A stretch of DNA of 64,000 nucleotides from Rhodospirillales bacterium (GTDB lineage Bacteria; Pseudomonadota; Alphaproteobacteria; Micavibrionales; Micavibrionaceae): positions 1,240,001 to 1,304,000 of the forward strand of contig CP060238.1 in the NCBI GenBank assembly GCA_023898765.1, given 5' to 3'. The translations under genes were made by a program, and so were the position numbers. This document shows positions 16,239 through 24,404 of the stretch, in pieces (the stretch's first letter is position 1; each line of letters begins with the position of its first letter). Under the pieces are notes generated by a model. That model had not been told where the DNA came from, searched no databases, and saw nothing but the letters and a program-made list of their open reading frames with translations.

Positions 16239-17344
16239 GCGGCCTCCTTTTGTGTCCTGTTCAGTTCTTCGATCAAGGCGTCTCCCATCCGGTCCGTTGA
16301 AACCTCGCGGCAGCCTTCGGCCATAATATCAGATGTGCGCACGCCTTTGTTCAAAATATTTTGGACGGCGCGTTCTATCCTGTCGGCTTCCGTGCCCAGA
16401 TCAAGGGAATAACGCAGGAGCATGGCAAGGCTGAGAATGGTGGCCAGCGGGTTGGCTTTTCCCTGACCCGCAATATCCGGGGCGGAGCCGTGGACGGGCT
16501 CATACAGGCCGGCGGCGCCTTTTTCGCCCAGGGAAGCGGAGGGCAGCATGCCCAGGGAGCCTGTCAGCATCGCCGCTTCGTCCGAAAGGATGTCTCCGAA
16601 AAGGTTGTCGGTGACGATCACGTCGAACTGCGAAGGCGCGCGCAAAAGCTGCATGGCGCAGTTATCGGCATACATATGTTCCAGCGTGACATCGGAAAAA
16701 TCTTTTTCATGCAGGGCGGTGATTTCTTCGCGCCAGAGTTTTCCGCTTTCCATGACATTGGCTTTTTCGCAGGAGGTGACCTTGTTGCCGCGTTTGCGGG
16801 CGAGATCAAAGGCGACTTTTCCGATACGCCGGATTTCAGACGTCGTGTAGACCTGCGTGTTCACCCCGCGGCGCTCGCCATTGCCGAGATCCTCGATGCC
16901 GCGCGGCTCTCCAAAATAAACGCCGCCCGTGAGTTCCCGCACGATCAGGATATCCAGCCCTTTCACGATCTCCGGTTTCAGGCTGGAGGCTTCCACCAGC
17001 GCGTCAAAGACAAGGGCCGGGCGGAGATTGGCGAACAGGTTCAATTCTTTGCGCAGGCGCAGCAGGCCGGCTTCAGGCCGCTTGTCGTAAGGCACGCCGT
17101 TCCATTGCGGGCCGCCGACCGCGCCCATCAAAATCGCATCGCTTGTCCGGCATTTTTCCAGTGTTTCGTCTGCCAGCGGCACGCCGTATTGTTCGTAGGC
17201 CGCGCCGCCGATTTGATCTTCGCACAGGTTAAATTTTAAATCGCCGCCGGCTTCCAGCCACGCAATCACTTTGCGCGCCTGTGCCATGATTTCCGGTCCG
17301 ATCCCGTCGCCGGGGAGAAGGGTGAGGGAGAAGGATGTGCTCAT
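16235..17344 (-). CDS. leuB: 3-isopropylmalate dehydrogenase
   Basis: 369 residues from ATG 17344, which overlaps the leuD stop (ATGA). Cytosolic NAD-dependent oxidation and decarboxylation of 3-isopropylmalate, the third leucine-specific step. Seen: LLPGDGIGPEIM at the N-terminus, RKELNLFANLRP, RELTGGVYFGEPRG, the Tyr/Lys active-site region (VTSCEKANVMESGKLWRE), NLFGDILSDEAAMLTGSLGMLPSAS, and EPVHGSAPDIAGQGKANP. Confidence 0.97.
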   Translation of the reverse strand: MSTSFSLTLLPGDGIGPEIMAQARKVIAWLEAGGDLKFNLCEDQIGGAAYEQYGVPLADETLEKCRTSDAILMGAVGGPQWNGVPYDKRPEAGLLRLRKELNLFANLRPALVFDALVEASSLKPEIVKGLDILIVRELTGGVYFGEPRGIEDLGNGERRGVNTQVYTTSEIRRIGKVAFDLARKRGNKVTSCEKANVMESGKLWREEITALHEKDFSDVTLEHMYADNCAMQLLRAPSQFDVIVTDNLFGDILSDEAAMLTGSLGMLPSASLGEKGAAGLYEPVHGSAPDIAGQGKANPLATILSLAMLLRYSLDLGTEADRIERAVQNILNKGVRTSDIMAEGCREVSTDRMGDALIEELNRTQKEAA

Positions 17345-17964
17345 GAGGCGGCCTCTTCGAATAACCACGGTTTTTGCGTTCGGATATTGTCTTCGTAGCG
17401 GTCGATCGCGGCGCTTTTTTCTTCCGTCAGGCCGATATCGTCCAGTCCCTTCAGGAGGCAGTGCTTGCGGAACGGGTCGATGTCAAAAGGGAAGGAAAGC
17501 TTGTTGCCGCGCGTGATCGTTTGTTTTTCCAGATCGATTTCCGTTACGCCCTCGGGATTTTCTTCCGCTTCTTTCATTAGCGCTTCCACCTGCTCTTTGG
17601 GAAGCGTAATCGGCAGCAGGCCGTTTTTAAAGCTGTTATTGTAAAAAATATCGGCAAAAGAGGGGGCGATGAGGCAGCGGATGCCGAAATCCGCAATGGC
17701 CCACGGGGCGTGTTCGCGGCTGGAGCCGCAGCCGAAATTCTCGCCCGCCAGAAGGATGGCGGCGTGGCGGTAAGGCTCCTTGTTTAAGACAAAGTCCGGT
17801 TTTTCGCTGCCGTCTTCGTTGTAGCGAATGTCGTTAAACGCATGGACGCCAAGGCCGGTGCGCTGAATGGTCCGCAAAAACTGTTTCGGGATGATGATAT
17901 CGGTATCGACGTTCATCATGCGCAAAGGCGCGGCAATGCCGGAAAGTTTTGTAAATTTTTCCAT
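17341..17964 (-). CDS. leuD: 3-isopropylmalate dehydratase small subunit
   Basis: 207 residues. The small swivelling domain partners LeuC in isomerising 2- to 3-isopropylmalate. Seen: DTDIIIPKQFLRTIQRTGLG near residue 20, and AGENFGCGSSREHAPWAIADFGIRCLIAPSFADIF with NNSFKNGLLPI. It overlaps leuB. The large subunit leuC lies about 2 kb upstream, separated by two unrelated genes. Confidence 0.97.
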   Translation of the reverse strand: MEKFTKLSGIAAPLRMMNVDTDIIIPKQFLRTIQRTGLGVHAFNDIRYNEDGSEKPDFVLNKEPYRHAAILLAGENFGCGSSREHAPWAIADFGIRCLIAPSFADIFYNNSFKNGLLPITLPKEQVEALMKEAEENPEGVTEIDLEKQTITRGNKLSFPFDIDPFRKHCLLKGLDDIGLTEEKSAAIDRYEDNIRTQKPWLFEEAAS

Positions 17965-18031
17965 GCGTTTTTTATAACGCTTTCAAATAAATAATCAAAG
18001 ATTTCCGGAAACGAGTTGTCCGGTATTTTTT

Positions 18032-18166
18032 AACCACCAACGGCACAAAGCGCTCCGGAAGAATTTACGCCGAGGGCGCATTGAATAAAAACCGGTACGT
18101 TCTGTTGTCTGGTATTTATGCACTGTGCGCGGTTTTATTCTCGATTTCTTTGTGCCCTTAGTGGTT
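18032..18166. repeat. Family C palindromic repeat (copy 1)
   Basis: Outer arms AACCACCAACGGCACAAAG and CTTTGTGCCCTTAGTGGTT are imperfect inverted copies. The interior has further pairing. It lies between leuD and the HD-domain gene. Related copies occur near 24.3, 25.0, 26.7, 34.6 and 57.8 kb. Confidence 0.8.
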
Positions 18167-18173
18167 CAAAAAC

Positions 18174-18932
18174 TCACGCTTTTGCAGGCGGGTCGAAGTG
18201 CCCGGAGATTTTTTCGCGGTAGGCGATATATGTATCCAGCAGATCGTCAAACGCGCCGACATATTTCCCTTTCGGGTCGTATTCCGGCAATCCTTTCATC
18301 CGGAACAGGGCCTGCGCTTCGGTGCGGTGAAAATCGTGATGGCCGCGGCGGATCATGTCGCCGTCTTTGGCGTCCGCGATACAGACGGCCTTGATGACGA
18401 GGCCCATTTCGTTTCCCTTTTTGTGGAACAGGCCGCTGCCGTCCACGCGCTCATGATGAAAGAGCTGGATGGCGGGAATGACGGTTTTGATATGCGGGTG
18501 GTCCAGAAGCTCCTGCGGGGCGCCTTCCAGTGCGGACTCGATGATTTCCGGTCCGCGGGCGGCGTGCTTGCGTTTTTCGGCGCGTTCTTCTTCGGTGGGA
18601 CGGTGCGGCAGTACCCAGATATGGGGGTCGTAATCGGGATGGATTTTTCCCAGGTCCTGAAACAGGTTGGCGGCCTGAAAGTTCCGGCCGGCCGATTCGG
18701 AAAAGCCCAGCTCTTCGACCATGAATTTCATGACATCCAGGGATGTCCGGCGCAGATGGTTCGCCATCTGGATGCCGAAATTATTGATTCCGGCGCCGTA
18801 ATTTTCGATGCAGCCCCAGAGCGTGGCTTCGACGGGGCGGAAGAGTTCATATAAAACCGGGTCGCTTTCGTAATCGTAGCTCTCGATGATACGGTCCAGT
18901 TCCAGAAGGTTGAAAGAGTTTGGGTCAAACAT
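18174..18932 (-). CDS. HD-GYP-like domain protein with degenerate HD motif
   Basis: 252 residues from ATG 18932 (MFDPNSFNLLEL). A longer in-frame extension to 19139 runs into the neighbouring secreted-protein gene and is unlikely. The central region has NLFQDLGKIHP, where the usual HD is Gln-Asp. It is followed by RGPEIIES and HHERVDGSGL, which match the HHERxDGxGYP block of HD-GYP phosphodiesterases. Loss of the metal-binding His suggests altered activity. It sits between leuC and leuD, and no leucine role is apparent. Confidence 0.72.
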   Translation of the reverse strand: MFDPNSFNLLELDRIIESYDYESDPVLYELFRPVEATLWGCIENYGAGINNFGIQMANHLRRTSLDVMKFMVEELGFSESAGRNFQAANLFQDLGKIHPDYDPHIWVLPHRPTEEERAEKRKHAARGPEIIESALEGAPQELLDHPHIKTVIPAIQLFHHERVDGSGLFHKKGNEMGLVIKAVCIADAKDGDMIRRGHHDFHRTEAQALFRMKGLPEYDPKGKYVGAFDDLLDTYIAYREKISGHFDPPAKA

Positions 18933-19050
18933 GGGCGTCCCTGACGTATATTCCGCGACCTGCTTACCACATATTTGTGCAGATGCGAAAGGATTATGCC
19001 AAAGTTTTAAACAGGCTTTCCGCGTGTTTTCATGGGGCCGGACCTTTTTG

Positions 19051-19911
19051 TTAGAGGGCGCGCAGTTGGCAGTAGTGCGCTTTACCGGGCGTTGAAATCC
19101 AGCTTTTGCACCAGTCGTCATTTGCCGACGGCAGCCCATTGTAAATGGCGATCAGGGCTTCGAGTTGCGACGTTTGCCTTTCACCGGCAGGCAAGCCTCC
19201 CAGATACAGACCGCAGCGACGGGGCACAAGCGGCGTGATATAGTCGGGATCCTGCGCCAGCTTTTCCATTTCCTGGAAGACAAGGGTTGATGACGTCGGG
19301 GGCATTTGGGGCATCGCACATTCGGCGAAGGCTGCTTTTGCCATCTCCGTTACTTTTTGCTCCTTTTTTTCCGAGCCCTGTATTGCCAGCCGGGCCATGG
19401 AACGCAGAGCTGCCGAAAAAGCTTCAGGGTTTAGCCTGTGTGCCTTTTCTCTCAGGGCGGTCAAGGCGGATTTTTCCTCTGTTTTTGCACTGTCGCCGCC
19501 GAGAAGAAAATCTTTCATATTCTCAAGCTCCGCGACGTCGAAGAGGGTTCCGGCAGTCACCGGATTGAGAAGGCCATCTGTGGGGACCCTGTCCAGTGTG
19601 TCGCCATATCCTCCGGCTGCACGATAGGCGTCCAATTGAATCTGCAGATTTCTGGTTTCTCTTTTTAAGGTGATTTTCGCAAAGGGAGGCATGGGTCTCT
19701 TTTCAAGACGTAAAAGGCTTTCTCCGACTTTGACCATGGCTTCATGCACTTTTTCCGCCGCCGCTTTTCGCTCTTTCCGGTAGTCTTCGGCGGTTACCAT
19801 TCCGGCGGCCTGGGGTTCTGCGGGGGCGTTTTCCGCGCTCATGACATTGGCAGAGACGGCGATGAGAAACGCGCCGGCGGCTGTGCGAAGGGGGGAGCGG
19901 TTCAGAGACAT
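19051..19911 (-). CDS. Secreted protein of unknown function
   Basis: 286 residues with a signal peptide (about 1-26, AAGAFLIAVSANVMSA). The mature part is largely helical. It has several Cys near the C-terminus (FAECAMPQMPP, RRCGLYLGGLPAGE, DDWCKSW, KAHYCQL), likely to form disulfides. No family was recognised. It lies 79 bp after leuC on the same strand and could be co-transcribed with it, though nothing links it to leucine synthesis. Confidence 0.75.
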   Translation of the reverse strand: MSLNRSPLRTAAGAFLIAVSANVMSAENAPAEPQAAGMVTAEDYRKERKAAAEKVHEAMVKVGESLLRLEKRPMPPFAKITLKRETRNLQIQLDAYRAAGGYGDTLDRVPTDGLLNPVTAGTLFDVAELENMKDFLLGGDSAKTEEKSALTALREKAHRLNPEAFSAALRSMARLAIQGSEKKEQKVTEMAKAAFAECAMPQMPPTSSTLVFQEMEKLAQDPDYITPLVPRRCGLYLGGLPAGERQTSQLEALIAIYNGLPSANDDWCKSWISTPGKAHYCQLRAL

Positions 19912-19990
19912 GATACGGTCCTCTTTATCGGCGGTTTGTTACAAAGAAAGGCATTTTTACGGAAAATAAGAATGTTTTGCAAGCCAAAAC

Positions 19991-21394
19991 TTAAAAATCC
20001 CGGACATCCGTCAGTTTTCCGGTGATTGCCGCGGCGGCGGCCATGGCAGGGCTCATCAGATGGGTGCGTCCGCCGCGTCCCTGACGGCCTTCGAAATTGC
20101 GGTTGGAGGTGGAGGCGCAGCGCTCGCCCGGCGCCAAGCGGTCGGCGTTCATGGCCAGACACATGGAGCAGCCGGCTTCCCGCCAGTCGAAACCGGCTTC
20201 AATCAAAATATCTGCCAGTCCTTCGGCCTCGGCCTGCGCCTTGACGAGACCGGAGCCGGGGACGACCATGGCGTGGACTCCTGTGGCGACCTTTTTGCCT
20301 TTGGCGATAGCGGCGGCGGCGCGTAAATCCTCGATGCGGCCGTTGGTGCAGGAGCCGATAAAAACCTTGTCGATTTTTATTTCCTGCAGCGGGGTGCCGG
20401 GGGCAAGGCCCATATAATCGAGCATGCGCTGCATGGAGCGTTTTTTGTTTTCATCCTGAATGTCGGACGGGGAGGGGATAACGCCCGTAATCGGCAGGAC
20501 ATCTTCGGGGCTGGTACCCCATGTGACGGTCGGGGCGATATCTGCGGCCCTGATATGGATTTCCCGATCAAAGGAGGCGCTTTCGTCGCCGGGCAGGGTT
20601 TTCCAGTAGGCGACGGCCTTCTCCCAATCCGCGCCCTGCGGGGCCATCGGGCGGCCTTTTAAATAGTCGAATGTTGTCTCATCCGGCGCGACCATGCCGG
20701 CCCGCGCGCCGGCCTCGATCGACATGTTGCACAAGGTCATGCGCCCTTCCATGGAAAGCGCGCGGACCGCTTCCCCGGCATATTCGATGACATAGCCTGT
20801 GCCGCCGGCCGTGCCGATCTCCCCGATGATGTGCAGGGCCAGGTCTTTGGCGGTGACGCCGGCCGGGAGGGCGCCTTCCACGGCAATCCGCATGGATTTG
20901 GCGGGTTTCTGGATCAGCGTTTGTGTGGCCAGCACATGTTCGACCTCCGACGTCCCGATCCCGAAGGCGAGGGAGCCGAACGCGCCGTGGGTCGAGGTAT
21001 GGCTGTCGCCGCAGACAATGGTCATGCCGGGCTGGGTAAAGCCTTGTTCGGGGCCGATAATATGGACGATTCCCTGACGCCTGTCGTTCATGTCGAACAG
21101 CTGCACGCCGAACTGCGCGCAGTTTTGGGACAGTGTTTCGACCTGGATACGGCTGTCTTCCTCGGCGATGCCCTTGCTGCGGTCCGTGGTGGGGACGTTG
21201 TGGTCTGCGACGGCCAGCGTGGCCTCCGGCCTGCGCACCTTTCGGCCTGCCAGCCGCAGCCCTTCGAAAGCCTGCGGAGAGGTGACTTCATGCACCAGAT
21301 GCCGGTCGATATAGATCAGGCCGGTTCCGTCCTGTCCTTCCTGGACAAGGTGATCGTCCCATATTTTTTGGAATAAATTGCGGGGCCCGGGCAT
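19991..21394 (-). CDS. leuC: 3-isopropylmalate dehydratase large subunit
   Basis: 467 residues, standard length. Aconitase-family iron-sulfur enzyme. Seen: IYIDRHLVHEVTSPQAFEGL at the N-terminus, VCGDSHTSTHGAFG, and the cluster ligands in GSCTNGRIEDLR and AGCSMCLAMNADRL. The last block is RNFEGRQGRGGRTHLMSPAMAAAAA. It works with LeuD. A likely promoter lies just upstream. Confidence 0.98.
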   Translation of the reverse strand: MPGPRNLFQKIWDDHLVQEGQDGTGLIYIDRHLVHEVTSPQAFEGLRLAGRKVRRPEATLAVADHNVPTTDRSKGIAEEDSRIQVETLSQNCAQFGVQLFDMNDRRQGIVHIIGPEQGFTQPGMTIVCGDSHTSTHGAFGSLAFGIGTSEVEHVLATQTLIQKPAKSMRIAVEGALPAGVTAKDLALHIIGEIGTAGGTGYVIEYAGEAVRALSMEGRMTLCNMSIEAGARAGMVAPDETTFDYLKGRPMAPQGADWEKAVAYWKTLPGDESASFDREIHIRAADIAPTVTWGTSPEDVLPITGVIPSPSDIQDENKKRSMQRMLDYMGLAPGTPLQEIKIDKVFIGSCTNGRIEDLRAAAAIAKGKKVATGVHAMVVPGSGLVKAQAEAEGLADILIEAGFDWREAGCSMCLAMNADRLAPGERCASTSNRNFEGRQGRGGRTHLMSPAMAAAAAITGKLTDVRDF

Positions 21395-21428
21395 GAAGCT
21401 GAGATTCCTTATGTTTCAGGTGGTCCGT

Positions 21429-21456
21429 ACTTTAAGATGTATGGCCTGTAAATCAA
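21429..21456 (-). promoter_or_regulatory. Putative sigma-70 promoter for leuC
   Basis: Minus strand: TTGATT (21456-21451), a 16-base spacer and TAAAGT (21434-21429), about 35 bases before the leuC start. No leucine leader peptide was seen. Confidence 0.45.
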
Positions 21457-21485
21457 CAGCTTTTTGCGGGGGGAAGGTAAATTAC

Positions 21486-21532
21486 TTGACATAATACATA
21501 AAAAAGCATAAATTAACCGAACGTTAATTTAT
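21486..21532 (+). promoter_or_regulatory. Promoter overlapped by a perfect palindrome
   Basis: TTGACA (21486-21491), a 17-base spacer and TAAATT (21509-21514) form a good promoter for the secreted-protein gene at 21551. A perfect inverted repeat with 10-base arms, ATAAATTAAC (21508-21517) and GTTAATTTAT (21523-21532), covers the -10 box and the probable start point. It is a candidate operator. Confidence 0.65.
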
Positions 21533-21550
21533 GAAACAAGAGGGTGTGTG

Positions 21551-22234
21551 ATGGGAGCTGGATTAATACGAAAGGCCGTTGGATACGGGATTGGATTGAC
21601 CATGATCGCAACGGCAGCTTTTTGGGGGGATGAAGATCTCGAAAATTATGAATTTCTGGCGCCTCTGGATCTGACGGCCGGTGCGAGTACGGCTTATGCC
21701 TATGCGGTCAAGGATGGCAAAGGGCAGGTTATAGAGGCGGATACCGAAGAGCTTGAAGGCTGCGGGACGACGCTTAAAAACTGCTTCGAGCTTGAAGCGC
21801 TTTCCCCGGAAAAAATTCGTGAAGAAGAAAACAGGGCGGCGGTTCTGGCAAGGGACATTTATAGCTCCTTTGCCGGATATACGGGGGTAGTCGGGGATGT
21901 ACATTTCCTGAAAACACCCGATAAGGACTTGTCGGCGCAGGATTTTCCGGCTCTTAAGCAAGGGCTGGAGCTTATCCATGACAGATTGTGGTCAGAAGCG
22001 GGAAATATGAACAAATTAGGCGATAAAAACGCTGAGCTTAACGCAAAATATGACCTGGTTATTGACGATCTTTACGTTGTAAAAAAGGCGCAGGCGGGCA
22101 TTCGCAAGGCGGAGACGCTCGCGCGCTACCGCGTGGATCTGATAGAAGGGCTTGAGGAAGGGCCGCTGGGCTATCATGAACAGGAACAGGTAAGGAGCGT
22201 TCTTACGCGTCCACCCTCGATGGACATGAAATAA
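21551..22234 (+). CDS. Hypothetical protein with N-terminal hydrophobic segment
   Basis: 227 residues from ATG 21551, preceded by AGAGGG; a GTG at 21548 is the alternative. A short hydrophobic segment (about 8-24, AVGYGIGLTMIATAAFW) may be a signal peptide or anchor. The rest is acidic and helical, with one Cys pair (GCGTTLKNCFELE, about 75-83). No family was recognised. It is a single-gene unit: its own promoter and palindrome lie upstream and a strong terminator follows. Confidence 0.7.
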   Translation: MGAGLIRKAVGYGIGLTMIATAAFWGDEDLENYEFLAPLDLTAGASTAYAYAVKDGKGQVIEADTEELEGCGTTLKNCFELEALSPEKIREEENRAAVLARDIYSSFAGYTGVVGDVHFLKTPDKDLSAQDFPALKQGLELIHDRLWSEAGNMNKLGDKNAELNAKYDLVIDDLYVVKKAQAGIRKAETLARYRVDLIEGLEEGPLGYHEQEQVRSVLTRPPSMDMK

Positions 22235-22260
22235 GGATACAAAAGTTTCATTCGTAAAAA

Positions 22261-22287
22261 AAACGCGGCCTTTTGCGCCGCGTTTTT
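22261..22287. terminator. Bidirectional Rho-independent terminator
   Basis: Nine-base arms AAACGCGGC (22261-22269) and GCCGCGTTT (22277-22285) around a 7-base loop, with a T-run on one side and an A-run on the other. It serves the gene ending at 22234 and the rplS operon ending at 22313 on the opposite strand. Confidence 0.9.
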
Positions 22288-22312
22288 GATTCTCGAATTT
22301 GGAAAAGAAGGC

Positions 22313-22924
22313 TTATTCTTCGTTTTTGCCTTCTGCTGCTTCTGCAGGCGCTTCGGCAGGCGCTTCCGCAGCGGCAGCTTCCGCTGCTTTGGCTTTTGCG
22401 GCTTCTGCCTTGGCGGCCCTTTTATCCGCTTTGATTTTTTCCTGCTCCTTGCGGGCGGCTTCGCGGTTTTTGCCTTTTTCGGCTTTTTTCGCGGCGCGCT
22501 TGGCCGTTTGCGTCATATCCTTGGTTGCTTCATCCACCTCTGTGTCCAGCCCGTGTCCGGCGGTGCGTTCGGAAATACGGGCGGATTTACCGCGGCGGTC
22601 GCGCAGGTAATAAAGCTTGGCGCGGCGGACGGAGCCGCGGCGGACCAGTTCAATGGAGTCGATCCGGGGGGAATAGAGGGGGAAGACCCGCTCAACGCCC
22701 TCGCCGAGGCTGATTTTACGCACGGTGAAGCTCGCGTTCACGTCTCCGTCGTTGCTGTGGCGGGCGATGCAAACGCCTTCATAGGCCTGTACCCGCTCGC
22801 GGGAGCCTTCTTTGATGCGGACGTTTACTTTAACGGTGTCTCCGGGCGAAAAGGCCGGAATTTTTTTGCCTTCGGAGAGTTTCTCCATCTGGCGATTTTC
22901 AAATTTTTTCAGTGTGTTGGTCAT
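22313..22924 (-). CDS. rplS: 50S ribosomal protein L19 with long Ala/Glu/Lys tail
   Basis: 203 residues; L19 is usually about 115-140. The core (about 1-118) is typical: FSPGDTVKVNVRIKEGSRERVQAYEG, LYSPRIDSIELVRRGSVRRAKLYYLRDRRGKSARI. From about residue 125 a low-complexity, charged Ala/Lys/Glu tail follows (KRAAKKAEKGKNREAARKEQ and then AEAPAEAPAEAAEGKNEE). It is the last gene of the rpsP-rimM-trmD-rplS group and ends just before a terminator. 126 bp separate it from trmD. Confidence 0.96.
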   Translation of the reverse strand: MTNTLKKFENRQMEKLSEGKKIPAFSPGDTVKVNVRIKEGSRERVQAYEGVCIARHSNDGDVNASFTVRKISLGEGVERVFPLYSPRIDSIELVRRGSVRRAKLYYLRDRRGKSARISERTAGHGLDTEVDEATKDMTQTAKRAAKKAEKGKNREAARKEQEKIKADKRAAKAEAAKAKAAEAAAAEAPAEAPAEAAEGKNEE

Positions 22925-23050
22925 CTTTTCTTACCTTTTCCCTTATAAAGGCCCGATAATCAGCTTTCAATCGCCGGCGGCCCATTTGTTGTTTTTACGG
23001 GTTAAAACTCGGGGTGGTTCTACTAGAATGCGGCGCCGGACGCAAGAAAA

Positions 23051-23827
23051 TTATGACTTTTTGGGCAAAAGGTCCGGGCGGCGCTCTTTTGTCAGTTTTT
23101 CCGACGTTTCCTGCCGCCAGTCGGCAATCTTTGCGTGGTCGCCGGATTTGAGTACGTCCGGCACGCCTAGAACCTCGCCGCCAGCGGTTTTCCAGTCGGC
23201 GGGGCGGGTGTAGTGCGGATATTCCAAAAGGCCGCCTGTGGCGCGGCCGAAGCTTTCCTCCTCCGGGGTGGCGTCGTTGCCCATGACGCCGGGCAGCAGG
23301 CGGATGCAGGCATCCATCAGGATCAGCGCGGCGGGTTCGCCGCCCGAAAGCACATAATCTCCGATGGAAATTTCCTCGAACGCATAGGCGTCCAGTACGC
23401 GCTGGTCGACCCCTTCGTACCGTCCGCACAGGAGGGTCAGGGATGGTTCCTGCGCCAGTTCTTCCACCAGCCTTTGAGTCAACGGCTTTCCGCGCGGGCT
23501 TAAATAAACGAGGCGGCCTGAACGTTTTTTGTCATTCCGAGCGCAGCGAAGAATCTCATGAGATACTTCCATCGCTGACGCTCCATCAGGATGACAGGAA
23601 AGAGACAACAGCGCCTTCTCGATCACGTCCGCGCGCATGACCATGCCTGCGCCGCCGCCATAGGGCGTGTCGTCGACGGTTTTATGCACGCCTTCCGCAA
23701 AATCACGGATATTTACCGCCTTATAGGACCACAGGCCCTTTTCCAGCGCCTTGCCGCTCAAGGACGCACCCAGCGGCCCCGGAAACATTTCCGGGAAGAG
23801 GGTTAAGAGGTTAACGTGCCACGTCAT
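23051..23827 (-). CDS. trmD: tRNA (guanine-37-N1)-methyltransferase carrying a repeat insertion
   Basis: 258 residues. TrmD makes m1G37 in tRNAs reading CNN codons and prevents frameshifting. Seen: LLTLFPEMFPGPL at the N-terminus, DDTPYGGGAGMVMRADV, LLCGRYEGVDQRV, and the knot region ISIGDYVLSGGEPAALILMDA. Between IEKALLSLS and GRLVYLSPRGKPL, about 22 extra residues (CHPDGASAMEVSHEILRCARN plus Asp, about 78-99) are encoded by a family A palindromic repeat, in frame. The start overlaps the rimM stop (ATGA). Confidence 0.96.
   Translation of the reverse strand: MTWHVNLLTLFPEMFPGPLGASLSGKALEKGLWSYKAVNIRDFAEGVHKTVDDTPYGGGAGMVMRADVIEKALLSLSCHPDGASAMEVSHEILRCARNDKKRSGRLVYLSPRGKPLTQRLVEELAQEPSLTLLCGRYEGVDQRVLDAYAFEEISIGDYVLSGGEPAALILMDACIRLLPGVMGNDATPEEESFGRATGGLLEYPHYTRPADWKTAGGEVLGVPDVLKSGDHAKIADWRQETSEKLTKERRPDLLPKKS
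23531..23595 (-). repeat. Family A palindromic repeat inside trmD
   Basis: 65 bp with ends GTCAT...ATGAC. It has the repeat-typical AAGAATCT and GAGATTCTTCGCTGCGCTC segments that pair in part. It is translated as about 22 residues of TrmD without a stop. It is in a loop between the SAM-binding N-terminal part and the conserved YLSPRGKPL motif. Confidence 0.88.
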
Positions 23828-24318
23828 TCCACCAACCCTTCCGGGATATGGACGCGCACATAATCTTCTCCGATCTCCGGCACATTTTCATCCGTAAAGG
23901 GCAGGTAGAAAGAGGGGCCGGACAGGGGCCGGATTTCCAGCATGTCGCCTGCGCCGAAATTGGCCACGTCTATAACCTTGCCGATTTTTTCGTCCGCCTC
24001 GTCGATAACGTCCAGCCCGATCAGGTCGGAGACGTAAAATTCCCCCTCTTCGGGTTCGGGCAATGCTTCCCGGTCCAGATAGAGTTTTGTGCCGCGCAGG
24101 GCGAGGGCTGCGTCCCGGTCTTTTATCCCTTCAATTTCAGCCAGAAAATGTTTGGCCGTGGCGTTTTTGAGCGTGACCGAAAGTGTTTCCGGCCCCGTTT
24201 CGGACGTAAACAGCGCGCCGTTCAACAGGCTCGTATCTTCTACAAAAACGTGCAGCTTCACGAGGCCCTTGACCCCGTGCGCCGTGGCAATCTGTGTGAG
24301 GCAAAGGCGCTTTGTCAT
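23824..24318 (-). CDS. rimM: 16S rRNA processing protein RimM
   Basis: 164 residues from ATG 24318 (MTKRLCLTQIATAHGVKGLVK). A frame extension to 24357 would be translated from repeat DNA and is unlikely. RimM helps mature the 30S head. Seen: the GxVKVxxF-type N-terminal domain and the PRC-barrel domain (FYVSDLIGLDVIDEADEKIGKVIDVANFGAGDMLEI) and FTDENVPEIGEDYVRVHIPEGL. The upstream gap is filled entirely by a family C repeat; no strong ribosome binding site is visible. Confidence 0.95.
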   Translation of the reverse strand: MTKRLCLTQIATAHGVKGLVKLHVFVEDTSLLNGALFTSETGPETLSVTLKNATAKHFLAEIEGIKDRDAALALRGTKLYLDREALPEPEEGEFYVSDLIGLDVIDEADEKIGKVIDVANFGAGDMLEIRPLSGPSFYLPFTDENVPEIGEDYVRVHIPEGLVE

Positions 24319-24320
24319 TT

Positions 24321-24404
24321 TAACCACAGAGCCACAGAGAGGCGGAGTTTGAAACACAGAGAATATATAAAAAATTCTCTGTGTCTCCGTGTCTCTGTGG
24401 TTTA
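24321..24404. repeat. Family C palindromic repeat (copy 2) filling the rpsP-rimM gap
   Basis: Arms TAACCACAGAGCCACAGAGA and the inverse TCTCCGTGTCTCTGTGGTTTA pair closely and an inner pair (CACAGAGAAT/ATTCTCTGTG) extends the stem. The rpsP stop codon lies in one end and the rimM ATG is 3 bp beyond the other. A long RNA hairpin between the two cistrons is expected. Confidence 0.85.
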
